A DNA stretch of 13,258 bases, from assembly GCA_947481755.1 (NCBI GenBank), contig CANKHS010000025.1, positions 1 to 13,258 of the forward strand, in the 5' to 3' direction. Positions 1 through 5,691 of the stretch are shown here, piece by piece (position 1 is the stretch's first letter; each line of letters opens with the position of its first letter). This DNA comes from Actinomycetota bacterium. Lineage in GTDB: Bacteria; Actinomycetota; Thermoleophilia; Gaiellales; F1-60-MAGs149. A program made the position numbers and the translations under genes. The notes under the pieces were generated by a model, which ran no database searches, was not told the DNA's origin, and was given only the letters and a program-made list of their open reading frames with translations.

Positions 1-1
1 A

Positions 2-208
2 GAGATCATCCTCGCTCGCGGTGGCACGCCGATCGCGAAGATCGTGCCGATCGCGGTCAAGCGCGAATGGGCGGGGCCAGGCGCGTGGAAGGGCAAGTAC
101 GACATCCCCGACGACGCGTTTGAGTGGAGCGAGGCAGAGCTAGAAGAGATGTTTGGCTCATCGATCTTCCCCGACGAGTCGCCCGGTGATGCGACAGAGG
201 CCAGCTGA
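2..208 (+). CDS. Phd/YefM-type antitoxin, C-terminal part (5' end outside window)
   Basis: An open frame enters from the left edge and stops at TGA 206-208, giving 68 visible residues that begin EIILARGGTPIAKIVP. The phrase 'ARGGTPIAKIVP' matches the end of the DNA-binding N-terminal domain of Phd/YefM antitoxins, where an 'xxRGxPxAxLVP' stretch is typical. The remaining acidic tail (YDIPDDAFEWSEAELEEMF) suits the toxin-neutralising C-terminal segment of such proteins. The gene ends 6 bp before the VapC-like toxin on the same strand, the usual antitoxin-first order. By family knowledge it should bind and inhibit the toxin and repress its own promoter, which lies outside the window. The start and N-terminal half are not visible, so the exact antitoxin family is inferred from the tail and the neighbour. 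Confidence 0.72.
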   Translation, partial: EIILARGGTPIAKIVPIAVKREWAGPGAWKGKYDIPDDAFEWSEAELEEMFGSSIFPDESPGDATEAS

Positions 209-214
209 CGCTGC

Positions 215-598
215 GTGGCGCTCCTGCTCGACACGCATGCTGCGGTGTGGTGGCTAACGGATTCGCCGCGGCTTCCTAAGGCTGCGCGTGAGGCAGTGGC
301 GACCGCAGTTGATGGCGAAGGCGTTTTCGTCAGTGCGATCTCGGGCATTGAGGTCGCTCTGGAGGACTCTCGTCGCCCAATGCCACCGGTTGAGGCCTTT
401 GTCGATGGCGCTCAGGCATCGGGCTTTCGGGTGCTGCTGTTCGACATGCAGGATGCAATCGCGTTTTCCAACCTTCCGCGTCTACATGCCGATCCGTTCG
501 ACCGCGCACTGGCGGCTCAGGCGCAGCGACGAAACCTGACGCTGATGACCGCCGACCGCATTCTCACGAAATATCCAATCGCCATCTACCGCCTCTAA
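215..598 (+). CDS. VapC-family PIN-domain ribonuclease toxin
   Basis: This is a 127-residue single-domain PIN protein, a normal length for VapC. The acidic metal-binding residues sit in the expected places: D6 in LLLDTHAAVWW, E46 in SAISGIEVAL, D93 and D96 in HADPFDRAL, and D114 in LMTADRIL. The LLLDTHAAVWW opening and HADPFDR motif are typical of the VapC branch often paired with Phd-type antitoxins. The GTG start at 215 places the first PIN strand directly after the initiator and lies 6 bp after the antitoxin stop, implying co-translation. By family knowledge, VapC toxins are Mg-dependent RNases that often cut tRNA or rRNA; the target here is unknown. The gene ends 26 bp before a tRNA synthetase-like gene on the same strand, so read-through between them is possible. 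The catalytic set is complete, so it is probably active. Confidence 0.88.
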   Translation: MALLLDTHAAVWWLTDSPRLPKAAREAVATAVDGEGVFVSAISGIEVALEDSRRPMPPVEAFVDGAQASGFRVLLFDMQDAIAFSNLPRLHADPFDRALAAQAQRRNLTLMTADRILTKYPIAIYRL

Positions 599-624
599 CC
601 CCCTATGACTGCCATTCTCCGATC

Positions 625-1881
625 ATGACTGTTCGCGTCCGCTACGCACCTGCGCCCACGGGCGACCTGCACGAGGGTGGTGCGATGGTTGCTGTGGCTA
701 ATGATCTCTTGCGGCGCCAGCACGGTGGAGCCTTCGTCTTGCGGATCGACGATACGGATGACGAACGCCTCGCCGAGGGCGCAGTTGAGCGGATTTTCCG
801 TGATCTTGCCTGGCTCGACATCGCGGTGGATGAGGGGCCCGACCATGGCCCACACGCGCCCTATCGGCAGTCGCAGCGTCTCGACCTACATCTTGCTGTC
901 GCCGAGCAGCTCGTCGCGGCCGGGACGGCCGAGCGCCTGCCTGATGGTGCGATCGTGTTGCCGGGCGCCACGCAGGACGTCACGATCAATGACTGCAGCC
1001 GTGGCCCGATTCGGATCCCCGCCGACGAGCTCGATCGAACGGTGCTCGTGCGGTCCGATGGTCGGCCGACGTATCACCTGGCGACCGCAGCCGACGACCA
1101 CGCGATGGCGATCACCCACGTCGTACGCGGCGAGGACCACATCGTCAACTCGGCACGCCAGTTGCTCCTCTTCGCGGCGATGGGCGTCGAGCCGCCGGCC
1201 TATGCGCACCTGCCGATCGTGGTGGGGAGCGATGGCGCCAAGCTCTCCGGGCGCAGTGGCGCGCTTGGTGTCGAGGTTCTGCGTGAACAAAGCTGGTTGC
1301 CCGCAGCCGTCGTCGATTGGCTCGCCCGTTCGGCCTGCCCGCCGATCACGGCATTGCCCGCTGCCTCCGCAGATGTGTTGGCGCAGAGTTTCGATGTGGC
1401 ACACCTCGGGCATGGCACAACCCGGCTCGACCCGGCGCTTTTGGCAACGCTCGGGCGCGATCATTTGGCTCTGTTGAGCACATCAGAGCGCATTGGGCTC
1501 GTTCGTGATCGCCTGTCAGCACACGGGAATATCGAATTGGAACGCGTCATCGAGACGCTTGAGCCGGGGCTCGGTGAGGCCGCGAACGTGCAGGCAGCGG
1601 CCGACCTGATCACGGGTATCACGGCCACACCAAACCTTCAGGATGTGGGGGAGGGTGAGCGCGCGGCGGCTGCGGCTCTCGTCGCGATGCGCGCGCCGCT
1701 GCCCGACCTGATCGACAGCGAGGCAGCTGCGGCATTGCTTAGCGAGTTGGGCGTCGGTAAGCGCTCGGTGCGGCGGGTCTTGACGGCGGCCGACCACGGA
1801 ATCCCGCTACCGTTGGTACTCGCGGCGCTGACGCGAGACGAGACACTCGCTCGCGCGCAGGCCGTGGTGGATCTGCCATGA
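625..1881 (+). CDS. gltX: Glutamyl-tRNA synthetase-like protein (class Ic), divergent
   Basis: The 418-residue product has the GluRS Rossmann core in order: RYAPAPTGDLHEGGA (residues 6-20), LRIDDTDDER (39-48), HAPYRQSQRL (77-86), DGRPTYHLA (145-153), RGEDHIVNS (169-177) and GAKLSGRSGA (204-213), then a shortened helical C-terminal region. GluRS charges tRNA with glutamate in the cytoplasm. Typical bacterial enzymes are about 470-490 residues, so the anticodon-binding part is reduced. Two signatures deviate: the HIGH box reads HEGG, and the KMSKS-equivalent, usually KLSKR, reads KLSGR and so lacks the second lysine. No CxC zinc site is seen after residue 100. ATG 625 is chosen because it places the first strand correctly; the ATG at 605 hits a stop after seven codons. 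No good Shine-Dalgarno sequence precedes the start. The gene overlaps cysS by 4 bp. It could be the sole GluRS or a specialised paralogue. Confidence 0.82.
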   Translation: MTVRVRYAPAPTGDLHEGGAMVAVANDLLRRQHGGAFVLRIDDTDDERLAEGAVERIFRDLAWLDIAVDEGPDHGPHAPYRQSQRLDLHLAVAEQLVAAGTAERLPDGAIVLPGATQDVTINDCSRGPIRIPADELDRTVLVRSDGRPTYHLATAADDHAMAITHVVRGEDHIVNSARQLLLFAAMGVEPPAYAHLPIVVGSDGAKLSGRSGALGVEVLREQSWLPAAVVDWLARSACPPITALPAASADVLAQSFDVAHLGHGTTRLDPALLATLGRDHLALLSTSERIGLVRDRLSAHGNIELERVIETLEPGLGEAANVQAAADLITGITATPNLQDVGEGERAAAAALVAMRAPLPDLIDSEAAAALLSELGVGKRSVRRVLTAADHGIPLPLVLAALTRDETLARAQAVVDLP

Positions 1882-3269
1882 CGCTGCATCTCTACGACTC
1901 CCTTCGCCGCTCGGTCGTTCCGGTCGAGCCGCTGACGCCTGGCCAACTCGGCCTCTATGTCTGTGGCCCAACGGTGTACGGCCCGATCCATGTCGGCAAC
2001 GCGCGTCCGTTTGTAGTGGCCATGACGCTCGCGCGCCATCTGCGCCGCACCGGCTGGCAGGTCAAGGTCGTCTCGAATCTGACCGACATCAACGACAAGA
2101 TCTATACCGCCGCGGTTGCGGAGGGCATCGAAAGTGAGGCGCTTGCCGCACGCGAGTCGGCGCGGTACATCGCCGACACCACGCGGCTCGGCCTTGGACG
2201 ACCCGACGTGGAGCCGAAGGTAACGGACTCGCTGCCAGAGATCATCGCCATGATCGAGCAGTTGATTGCGGGTGGTCACGCCTACGCCGCCGATGGTGAC
2301 GTCTACTTCAGCGTCGCCGATTTTCCCAGCTATGGAGCCCTTTCGGGGCAAAAAATCGACGAAATGCAACCCGAGGAGATCACCTCCAAGAAGTCGGCGC
2401 CGCTCGATTTCGCGCTCTGGAAGGCGACCAAGCCTGGCGAGGATGCGGCGTGGGAGTCGCCCTGGGGATTGGGGCGCCCTGGCTGGCACATCGAGTGCTC
2501 GGCGATGGCGATGACGGCGCTGGGCGAGGAGATCGACATCCACGGTGGCGGCATCGACCTCAAGTTTCCGCACCACGAAAACGAGCGCGCCCAGTCGGAG
2601 GCATTGACTGGTCGTCCCTTCTCGCGTATCTGGCTGCACAACGGCATGCTGCGTTTTGGTGGCGACAAGATGTCCAAGTCGCTCGGCAACATCGATCGCC
2701 TGGCCGATGCGCTTGACCGTGAGGGGCCAGAGACGTTGCTGTCGTTGTTTGCGCGTGCGCAGTATCGCTCTTCCGTCGACTACAGCCCCGACTCGCTCGA
2801 GGACGCGCGCCGCTCGAACGATCGGCTGCGTGAGGCGTTGCGCCGAGCAGCTCGCACCAGTGGTGTGGTCCCGGCTGCCGCCGGGGGCCCCCTTGCCGAG
2901 GCTGCCGCAGAGGTCGATAGTCGCTTCCGCGCCGCACTCGACGATGACTTCGCAACGCCCGAGGCGCTCGCCGCGTTGTTCGATCTGGTGCGTCAGTTGA
3001 ATGCTGCAATCGACGTCGGCGATGCCGATCCCGCCGATGTTGCGCAGGCCCGCACCGTGCTGGTTGATTGTCTCTACGTGCTCGGGCTCGATGGACTTGC
3101 GGCCACGAGTGAGGGCCCACCTGCCGAGGCGCTTGCGCTTCTCGAACAGCGCGAAAACGCCCGTCTAGAGCGAAATTTTGAGCGTGCAGACGCACTGCGA
3201 GACGAATTACTCGCGCTCGGTTGGGTTGTGCAAGACCTGCCTGATGGACCCGAGTTGGCGCCCGCGTGA
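1878..3269 (+). CDS. cysS: Cysteinyl-tRNA synthetase
   Basis: The 463-residue product is a full-length class Ia CysRS, the cytoplasmic enzyme that activates cysteine and loads it on tRNA-Cys. Visible signatures are YVCGPTVYGPIHVGNARP (residues 27-44, with zinc ligand C29 and the HIGH-type HVGN), GWHIECSAMA (202-211, zinc ligand C207), GGGIDLKFPHHENERAQS (223-240, zinc-binding His/Glu cluster) and KMSKSLGN (264-271). The C-terminal DALR-type helical region follows, ending near LERNFERADALRDELLALGW. All catalytic and zinc residues look intact, in contrast to the upstream GluRS-like gene. The ATG at 1878 overlaps the gltX stop as ATGA, and the cysS stop overlaps the rlmB GTG in the same way, so translation is coupled across all three genes. 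No mini-ribonuclease III gene lies between cysS and rlmB, unlike the Bacillus order. Confidence 0.97.
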   Translation: MTLHLYDSLRRSVVPVEPLTPGQLGLYVCGPTVYGPIHVGNARPFVVAMTLARHLRRTGWQVKVVSNLTDINDKIYTAAVAEGIESEALAARESARYIADTTRLGLGRPDVEPKVTDSLPEIIAMIEQLIAGGHAYAADGDVYFSVADFPSYGALSGQKIDEMQPEEITSKKSAPLDFALWKATKPGEDAAWESPWGLGRPGWHIECSAMAMTALGEEIDIHGGGIDLKFPHHENERAQSEALTGRPFSRIWLHNGMLRFGGDKMSKSLGNIDRLADALDREGPETLLSLFARAQYRSSVDYSPDSLEDARRSNDRLREALRRAARTSGVVPAAAGGPLAEAAAEVDSRFRAALDDDFATPEALAALFDLVRQLNAAIDVGDADPADVAQARTVLVDCLYVLGLDGLAATSEGPPAEALALLEQRENARLERNFERADALRDELLALGWVVQDLPDGPELAPA

Positions 3270-3970
3270 GTGCCGATCTGATCTACGGACGACAGCCGGT
3301 CCACGAGGCGACCCGTGGTCGACGCAACGTGCAGGAGATCCTGGTTACTGAGAAGGCCAAGGCCTCGCTGCCATGGCTGCGTGGTCTCGACGCGCCCGTG
3401 CGGGTGACGGGTGCGGACGAGATCGGTGCGCTGATCGGCAACTCCGATCATCAGGGCATCGCCGCTCACGTCGATCCGTTTCCCTACATCGATGGCGACG
3501 AGTTGCTCGCCATCGAACGCCCGCTGATCATCGCGCTCGATGGTGTTAGCGACCCGCGCAATCTGGGAGCAATCGTGCGCAGCGCCGAGTGCGCCGGAGC
3601 TGATGGTCTCGTCGTGCCGCGGCATGGCAGCGCGCCGGTCACCGCCGCTGTGGCCAAAGCCAGTGCCGGTGCGGTTGAGCATTTGCCGATTGCGATCGTG
3701 CCGAATCTGGCCGATTGGCTGCATCGCGCCAAGCGGCCAGGGCTATGGACGTATGCGGCCGCCGCCGACGCGCAGATGGCGTACACCGACGGCGATTATC
3801 GCGATGGCTGCATCTTTGTCCTCGGGGCAGAGGGCTCAGGCGTCCGTCCGCGGGTACAAACGGCCTGTGATGCGATCGTCTCGTTGCCGTTAGCGGGCAA
3901 GATTTCGTCGCTGAATGTCTCGGTCACCGCCGGCATTCTGCTGTTTGAGGCCGTTCGGCAACGTCCGTAG
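3266..3970 (+). CDS. rlmB: 23S rRNA (guanosine-2'-O-)-methyltransferase, RlmB/TrmH family
   Basis: The 234-residue product is a SPOUT-class methyltransferase. The N-terminal RNA-binding domain starts IYGRQPVHEA (residues 6-15) and runs to NSDHQGIAAHV (59-69). The SPOUT domain carries motif 1 in DPRNLGAIVRSAE (96-108), motif 2 in FVLGAEGSGVRP (184-195) and motif 3 in LPLAGKISSLNVSVTAGI (207-224), which form the knotted SAM site. RlmB methylates the ribose of a conserved guanosine in 23S rRNA (G2251 in E. coli numbering); related TrmH-family paralogues modify other sites, so the exact target is inferred. The GTG start at 3266 overlaps the cysS stop, giving translational coupling. The gene is the last of the gltX-cysS-rlmB unit and is followed by a 235-bp leader before sigH. 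Confidence 0.93.
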   Translation: MSADLIYGRQPVHEATRGRRNVQEILVTEKAKASLPWLRGLDAPVRVTGADEIGALIGNSDHQGIAAHVDPFPYIDGDELLAIERPLIIALDGVSDPRNLGAIVRSAECAGADGLVVPRHGSAPVTAAVAKASAGAVEHLPIAIVPNLADWLHRAKRPGLWTYAAAADAQMAYTDGDYRDGCIFVLGAEGSGVRPRVQTACDAIVSLPLAGKISSLNVSVTAGILLFEAVRQRP

Positions 3971-3981
3971 GGCTCAACGCC

Positions 3982-4026
3982 TTTTGAGGCTCTCCGAATA
4001 GGTATGTCCCTATGGAAACCTCAAAA
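3982..4026 (+). repeat. Two-level inverted repeat downstream of rlmB
   Basis: The outer arms TTTTGAGG (3982-3989) and CCTCAAAA (4019-4026) are exact reverse complements. Inside them ATAGG (3998-4002) pairs with CCTAT (4009-4013) around a 6-nt loop, and TCC (3993-3995) can pair with GGA (4014-4016). It begins 11 nt after the rlmB stop. No T-run follows, so it is not a standard intrinsic terminator. It could be an RNA-stabilising 3' stem for the gltX-cysS-rlmB message or a protein-binding site; the inner stem is also one of the TAGG-N6-CCTA sites. Confidence 0.5.
3999..4013 (+). promoter_or_regulatory. Operator-like site 1, TAGG-N6-CCTA
   Basis: TAGG (3999-4002), six bases, then CCTAT (4009-4013). 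A second copy at 4095-4109 matches it at 11 of 15 positions, including all the outer bases (TAGG and CCCTAT). Two dyads with the same half-sites and spacing in one leader resemble paired operator sites for a dimeric regulator. The protein is unknown and the role is inferred only from symmetry and repetition. Confidence 0.4.
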
Positions 4027-4063
4027 ACCCTCTGATAGAGCCGATTCTACGGCCTACCGCTGT

Positions 4064-4080
4064 CGTTACAGAATGTAACG
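4064..4080 (+). promoter_or_regulatory. 17-bp palindrome, operator candidate
   Basis: CGTTACA (4064-4070), GAA, then TGTAACG (4074-4080): seven perfect pairs with a 3-nt centre. It lies 15 bp upstream of the AGGATTT -35-like element at 4096. The size and symmetry are typical of a site for a helix-turn-helix dimer. A small RNA hairpin is the alternative, but a 3-nt loop without a following T-run makes a terminator unlikely. Confidence 0.5.
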
Positions 4081-4094
4081 GTTTGCAGGCAAAT

Positions 4095-4109
4095 TAGGAT
4101 TTACCCTAT
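4095..4109 (+). promoter_or_regulatory. Operator-like site 2, TAGG-N6-CCTA
   Basis: This second copy of the TAGG-N6-CCTA dyad runs from TAGG at 4095-4098 to CCTAT at 4105-4109. It overlaps the AGGATTT element at 4096-4102, so a protein bound here would cover that putative promoter. The start-to-start distance to site 1 is 96 bp. Confidence 0.4.
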
Positions 4110-4122
4110 CAATTGTGACATT
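4096..4122 (+). promoter_or_regulatory. Possible SigH-type promoter upstream of sigH
   Basis: AGGATTT (4096-4102) is followed 14 bp later by GACATT (4117-4122). In Bacillus the SigH promoter class has an AGGAwww -35 element and a GAAT -10 element at about this spacing. The -35 match is good; the -10 match is partial (GACAT rather than GAAT). Since the downstream gene encodes a SigH-type sigma factor, autoregulation is a reasonable inference. It assumes that recognition is conserved outside Firmicutes. Confidence 0.33.
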
Positions 4123-4143
4123 GCCCTTGTAATTGCCTAGGCC

Positions 4144-4168
4144 GTCGGGCATAGTGCGGATGTCCGAC
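4144..4168 (+). repeat. Hairpin in sigH leader (8-bp arms)
   Basis: GTCGGGCA (4144-4151) and TGTCCGAC (4161-4168) pair along eight positions, one of them a G-U pair in RNA, around a 9-nt loop. It ends at the base where the next hairpin begins. Depending on the transcription start it could be part of the 5' untranslated RNA or a DNA dyad. The CATAGT -10-like element at 4150-4155 overlaps it. Confidence 0.45.
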
Positions 4169-4198
4169 ATAAACCTCAAGTACACAATGAGGTTTATG
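4168..4198 (+). repeat. Hairpin immediately upstream of sigH (11-bp perfect arms)
   Basis: CATAAACCTCA (4168-4178) and TGAGGTTTATG (4188-4198) are exact reverse complements around the 9-nt loop AGTACACAA. The stem ends at the first G of GGAGAG (4198-4203), just before the ATG at 4206, and 9 nt before the GGAGGG at 4208-4213 that would serve the ATG at 4224. In RNA it could limit use of the upstream start and expose the downstream one; in DNA it is an operator candidate. Confidence 0.6.
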
Positions 4199-4207
4199 GA
4201 GAGTCAT

Positions 4208-4213
4208 GGAGGG
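4208..4213 (+). promoter_or_regulatory. sigH: Ribosome binding site deciding the sigH start
   Basis: GGAGGG lies 10 nt before the in-frame ATG at 4224, whereas the ATG at 4206 has only GGAG(AG), too close or inside the preceding hairpin. The six residues gained by starting at 4206 (MEGYPV) add nothing recognisable. This favours 4224. Confidence 0.5.
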
Positions 4214-4223
4214 TTATCCCGTT

Positions 4224-4907
4224 ATGCAAGCAGCACGAGCAACTACTACCCGCACGCTGGATCCAGCAGCGCGGCAGAAGCGCGATCAGGGTGATCTCTC
4301 CCTTGTCTTGCGTGCTCGCAACGGCAATGACGCCGCTCTCGACCAGCTGATTCGGCGCTATCAGCCATTTGTGCGCCTTAAGGCCTCGAGTTACTTCCTG
4401 GCCGGCGGCGATTCCGACGACCTCCAGCAAGAGGGCCTGATTGGCCTCTACAAGGCGATCCGCGACTACCGCGTCGATCGTGAGACCTCGTTCCGCTCGT
4501 TTGCCGAGCTCTGCATCACCCGCCAGATCATCACGGCGATTAAGGGTGCAACCCGCAACAAGCATCAGCCACTCAATGGCTACATCTCCTTTAGTCATAC
4601 GCCTGCTGGAGCCGATCCAGAGGGTGGAGAGTGCACGCTTGGTGATGCCATTGCCGGCTCGCCAACGCTTGACCCAGCGTCGCGCGTCGTCTCGAGTGAC
4701 GAGCTCGATTCGCTGGTCTCGATGCTCGGTAAGGCGCTCTCGCCGCTCGAATCCGAGGTACTCGCCTCGTTTATGGCCGGCGAGTCGTACGAATCGATCG
4801 CCGAGCGAGCCGGTTGTGATCCGAAGGCCGTCGATAACGCTCTGCAGCGCGTCAAGCGCAAGATCGAGCAGCACCGTGCCAGCCGCGAGGTTGGCGAGAC
4901 CGCCTAG
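4224..4907 (+). CDS. sigH: RNA polymerase sigma factor, SigH (sporulation/early stationary) type
   Basis: The product is 227 residues from ATG 4224, or 233 from the in-frame ATG at 4206. In 233-residue numbering, region 2 runs over about 30-120 with ALDQLIRRYQPFVRLKASSY, DSDDLQQEGLIGLYKAIRDY and TSFRSFAELCITRQIITAIK, which closely match Bacillus SigH. Region 4 covers about 175-225 with LSPLESEVLASFMAGESYES and the helix-turn-helix DPKAVDNALQRVKRKIEQ. A weak linker between them (about 121-165) replaces region 3. The protein directs core RNA polymerase to a dedicated promoter set. In Bacillus that set covers entry into stationary phase and sporulation; in actinobacteria carrying this type the regulon is largely unknown. 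The position after gltX-cysS-rlmB mirrors the Firmicutes locus. The long symmetric leader suggests tight control. The gene ends 9 bp before the TauE/SafE gene. Confidence 0.9.
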   Translation: MQAARATTTRTLDPAARQKRDQGDLSLVLRARNGNDAALDQLIRRYQPFVRLKASSYFLAGGDSDDLQQEGLIGLYKAIRDYRVDRETSFRSFAELCITRQIITAIKGATRNKHQPLNGYISFSHTPAGADPEGGECTLGDAIAGSPTLDPASRVVSSDELDSLVSMLGKALSPLESEVLASFMAGESYESIAERAGCDPKAVDNALQRVKRKIEQHRASREVGETA

Positions 4908-4910
4908 ATT
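4905..4910 (+). promoter_or_regulatory. Candidate -10 box of the TauE/SafE gene
   Basis: TAGATT followed by exactly 6 nt and ATG 4917 fits the TANNNT-N6-start pattern of leaderless actinobacterial transcripts. The TAG of the box is the sigH stop codon. No convincing -35 element is seen in the sigH coding end, so co-transcription from sigH is the alternative. Confidence 0.42.
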
Positions 4911-4916
4911 TTCGGT

Positions 4917-5687
4917 ATGTCTGCCGGTGACCTCGTACTCGCCGGTTTGGCTGCGCTCGCGGCGGGAATCATCAATGCTCTGGCCGGCGGCGGCACGCTG
5001 ATCTCATTTCCCGTGCTGTTGGCGCTTGGGGTCCCGCCGATCACGGCCAACGTAACGAACACCGTGGCGTTGGTCCCTGGTTATCTTGGGGGGACTCTCG
5101 CTCAGAAGGATGATCTGGTCGGTCAGGGTCGCCGGATGCGGGTCTTGCTGCCGCTCGCGGCGCTCGGTGGACTGATCGGTGCAGGGCTGCTGCTGATCAC
5201 ACCAGAGCATGCGTTCTCGGTCTTGATCCCGTTCTTGATCATCGGTGCTGTCGTTCTCTTGGCGCTCGGTAATACCGTCAAGAAGCGTGTCGCAGAACGA
5301 ATTTCGAAGTTGCATGGTGGGCAAGAACGGTTGCTGGGACCAGCCATTGGCATCTTTGCCGCGGCGATCTACGGCGGCTACTTCGGTGGCGGGCTCGGCA
5401 TCATCGTGCTGGCGGTGCTCGGCGTTGTATTGGTTGACACGCTCACGCGCATCAATGCCCTCAAGCAGTGTTCGAGCCTCGTCATCAACGCTGCCGCGGC
5501 CCTCGTCTTCGTCTTCTCAGGGCATGTCTTGTGGATCACCGCCTTGGTGATGCTGGTCTGCGCACTTGGCGGTGGCTACCTTGGCGGACACCTGGCGACG
5601 CGCCTACCTGCAGTCGTCCTACAACGTCTCGTAATCGTCGTCGGCGTGGTCGTCGCCGTCGTCTACAGCGTGCGCACGTTCGGCTGA
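4917..5687 (+). CDS. TauE/SafE-family membrane permease (putative anion exporter)
   Basis: The 256-residue product is almost entirely hydrophobic, with about eight membrane segments near residues 5-25, 32-58, 76-95, 99-119, 140-156, 158-174, 186-228 (two) and 235-252. A short charged cytoplasmic stretch lies around 120-140 (TVKKRVAERISKLHGGQERL). The opening GIINALAGGGTLISFPVLLA, then TANVTNTVALVPGYLGG, is the N-terminal family signature; it recurs weakly as GGYFGGGLGIIVLAVLG at about 153-169, reflecting the known internal duplication. Characterised relatives move sulfite, sulfoacetate, taurine-derived or other organic anions across the cytoplasmic membrane. The substrate cannot be told from sequence and no sulfur-metabolism gene is nearby. 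The start at 4917 is the only one preserving the first helix. The gene ends 4 bp from a convergent gene. Confidence 0.85.
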   Translation: MSAGDLVLAGLAALAAGIINALAGGGTLISFPVLLALGVPPITANVTNTVALVPGYLGGTLAQKDDLVGQGRRMRVLLPLAALGGLIGAGLLLITPEHAFSVLIPFLIIGAVVLLALGNTVKKRVAERISKLHGGQERLLGPAIGIFAAAIYGGYFGGGLGIIVLAVLGVVLVDTLTRINALKQCSSLVINAAAALVFVFSGHVLWITALVMLVCALGGGYLGGHLATRLPAVVLQRLVIVVGVVVAVVYSVRTFG

Positions 5688-5691
5688 GAAA

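Larger units (their letters stand above)
3971..4205 (+). promoter_or_regulatory. sigH: sigH leader: dense regulatory intergenic region
   Basis: This is the longest stretch without a gene in the window and is visibly AT-richer than the flanking coding sequence. It holds several nested or tandem symmetries, listed separately: a two-level stem at 3982-4026, two TAGG-N6-CCTA sites, a 7-3-7 palindrome at 4064-4080, and two abutting hairpins at 4144-4168 and 4168-4198. A TGAGG/CCTCA box occurs four times (3985-3989, 4019-4023, 4174-4178 and 4188-4192). Promoter candidates are a SigH-like pair at 4096-4122 and a weak SigA-like pair (TTGTAA 4128-4133, CATAGT 4150-4155, 16-bp spacing). No rlmB terminator with a U-run is seen. 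The concentration of symmetric sites suggests elaborate control of the sigma factor gene; the binding proteins are unknown. Confidence 0.6.

Noticed and set aside
605..628. ATG at 605 as gltX start
   Set aside because: This frame stops after seven codons, at 626-628.
1638..2639. 333-codon minus-strand open frame
   Set aside because: It is antisense to gltX and cysS, with Arg-rich low-complexity content typical of G+C-rich shadow frames.
3982..4026. Intrinsic terminator for rlmB
   Set aside because: The stem has a 29-nt interior and no T-run follows; kept only as an inverted repeat.
4194..4874. 226-codon minus-strand open frame across sigH
   Set aside because: It is the complement of a clearly recognised sigma factor and has no domain of its own.
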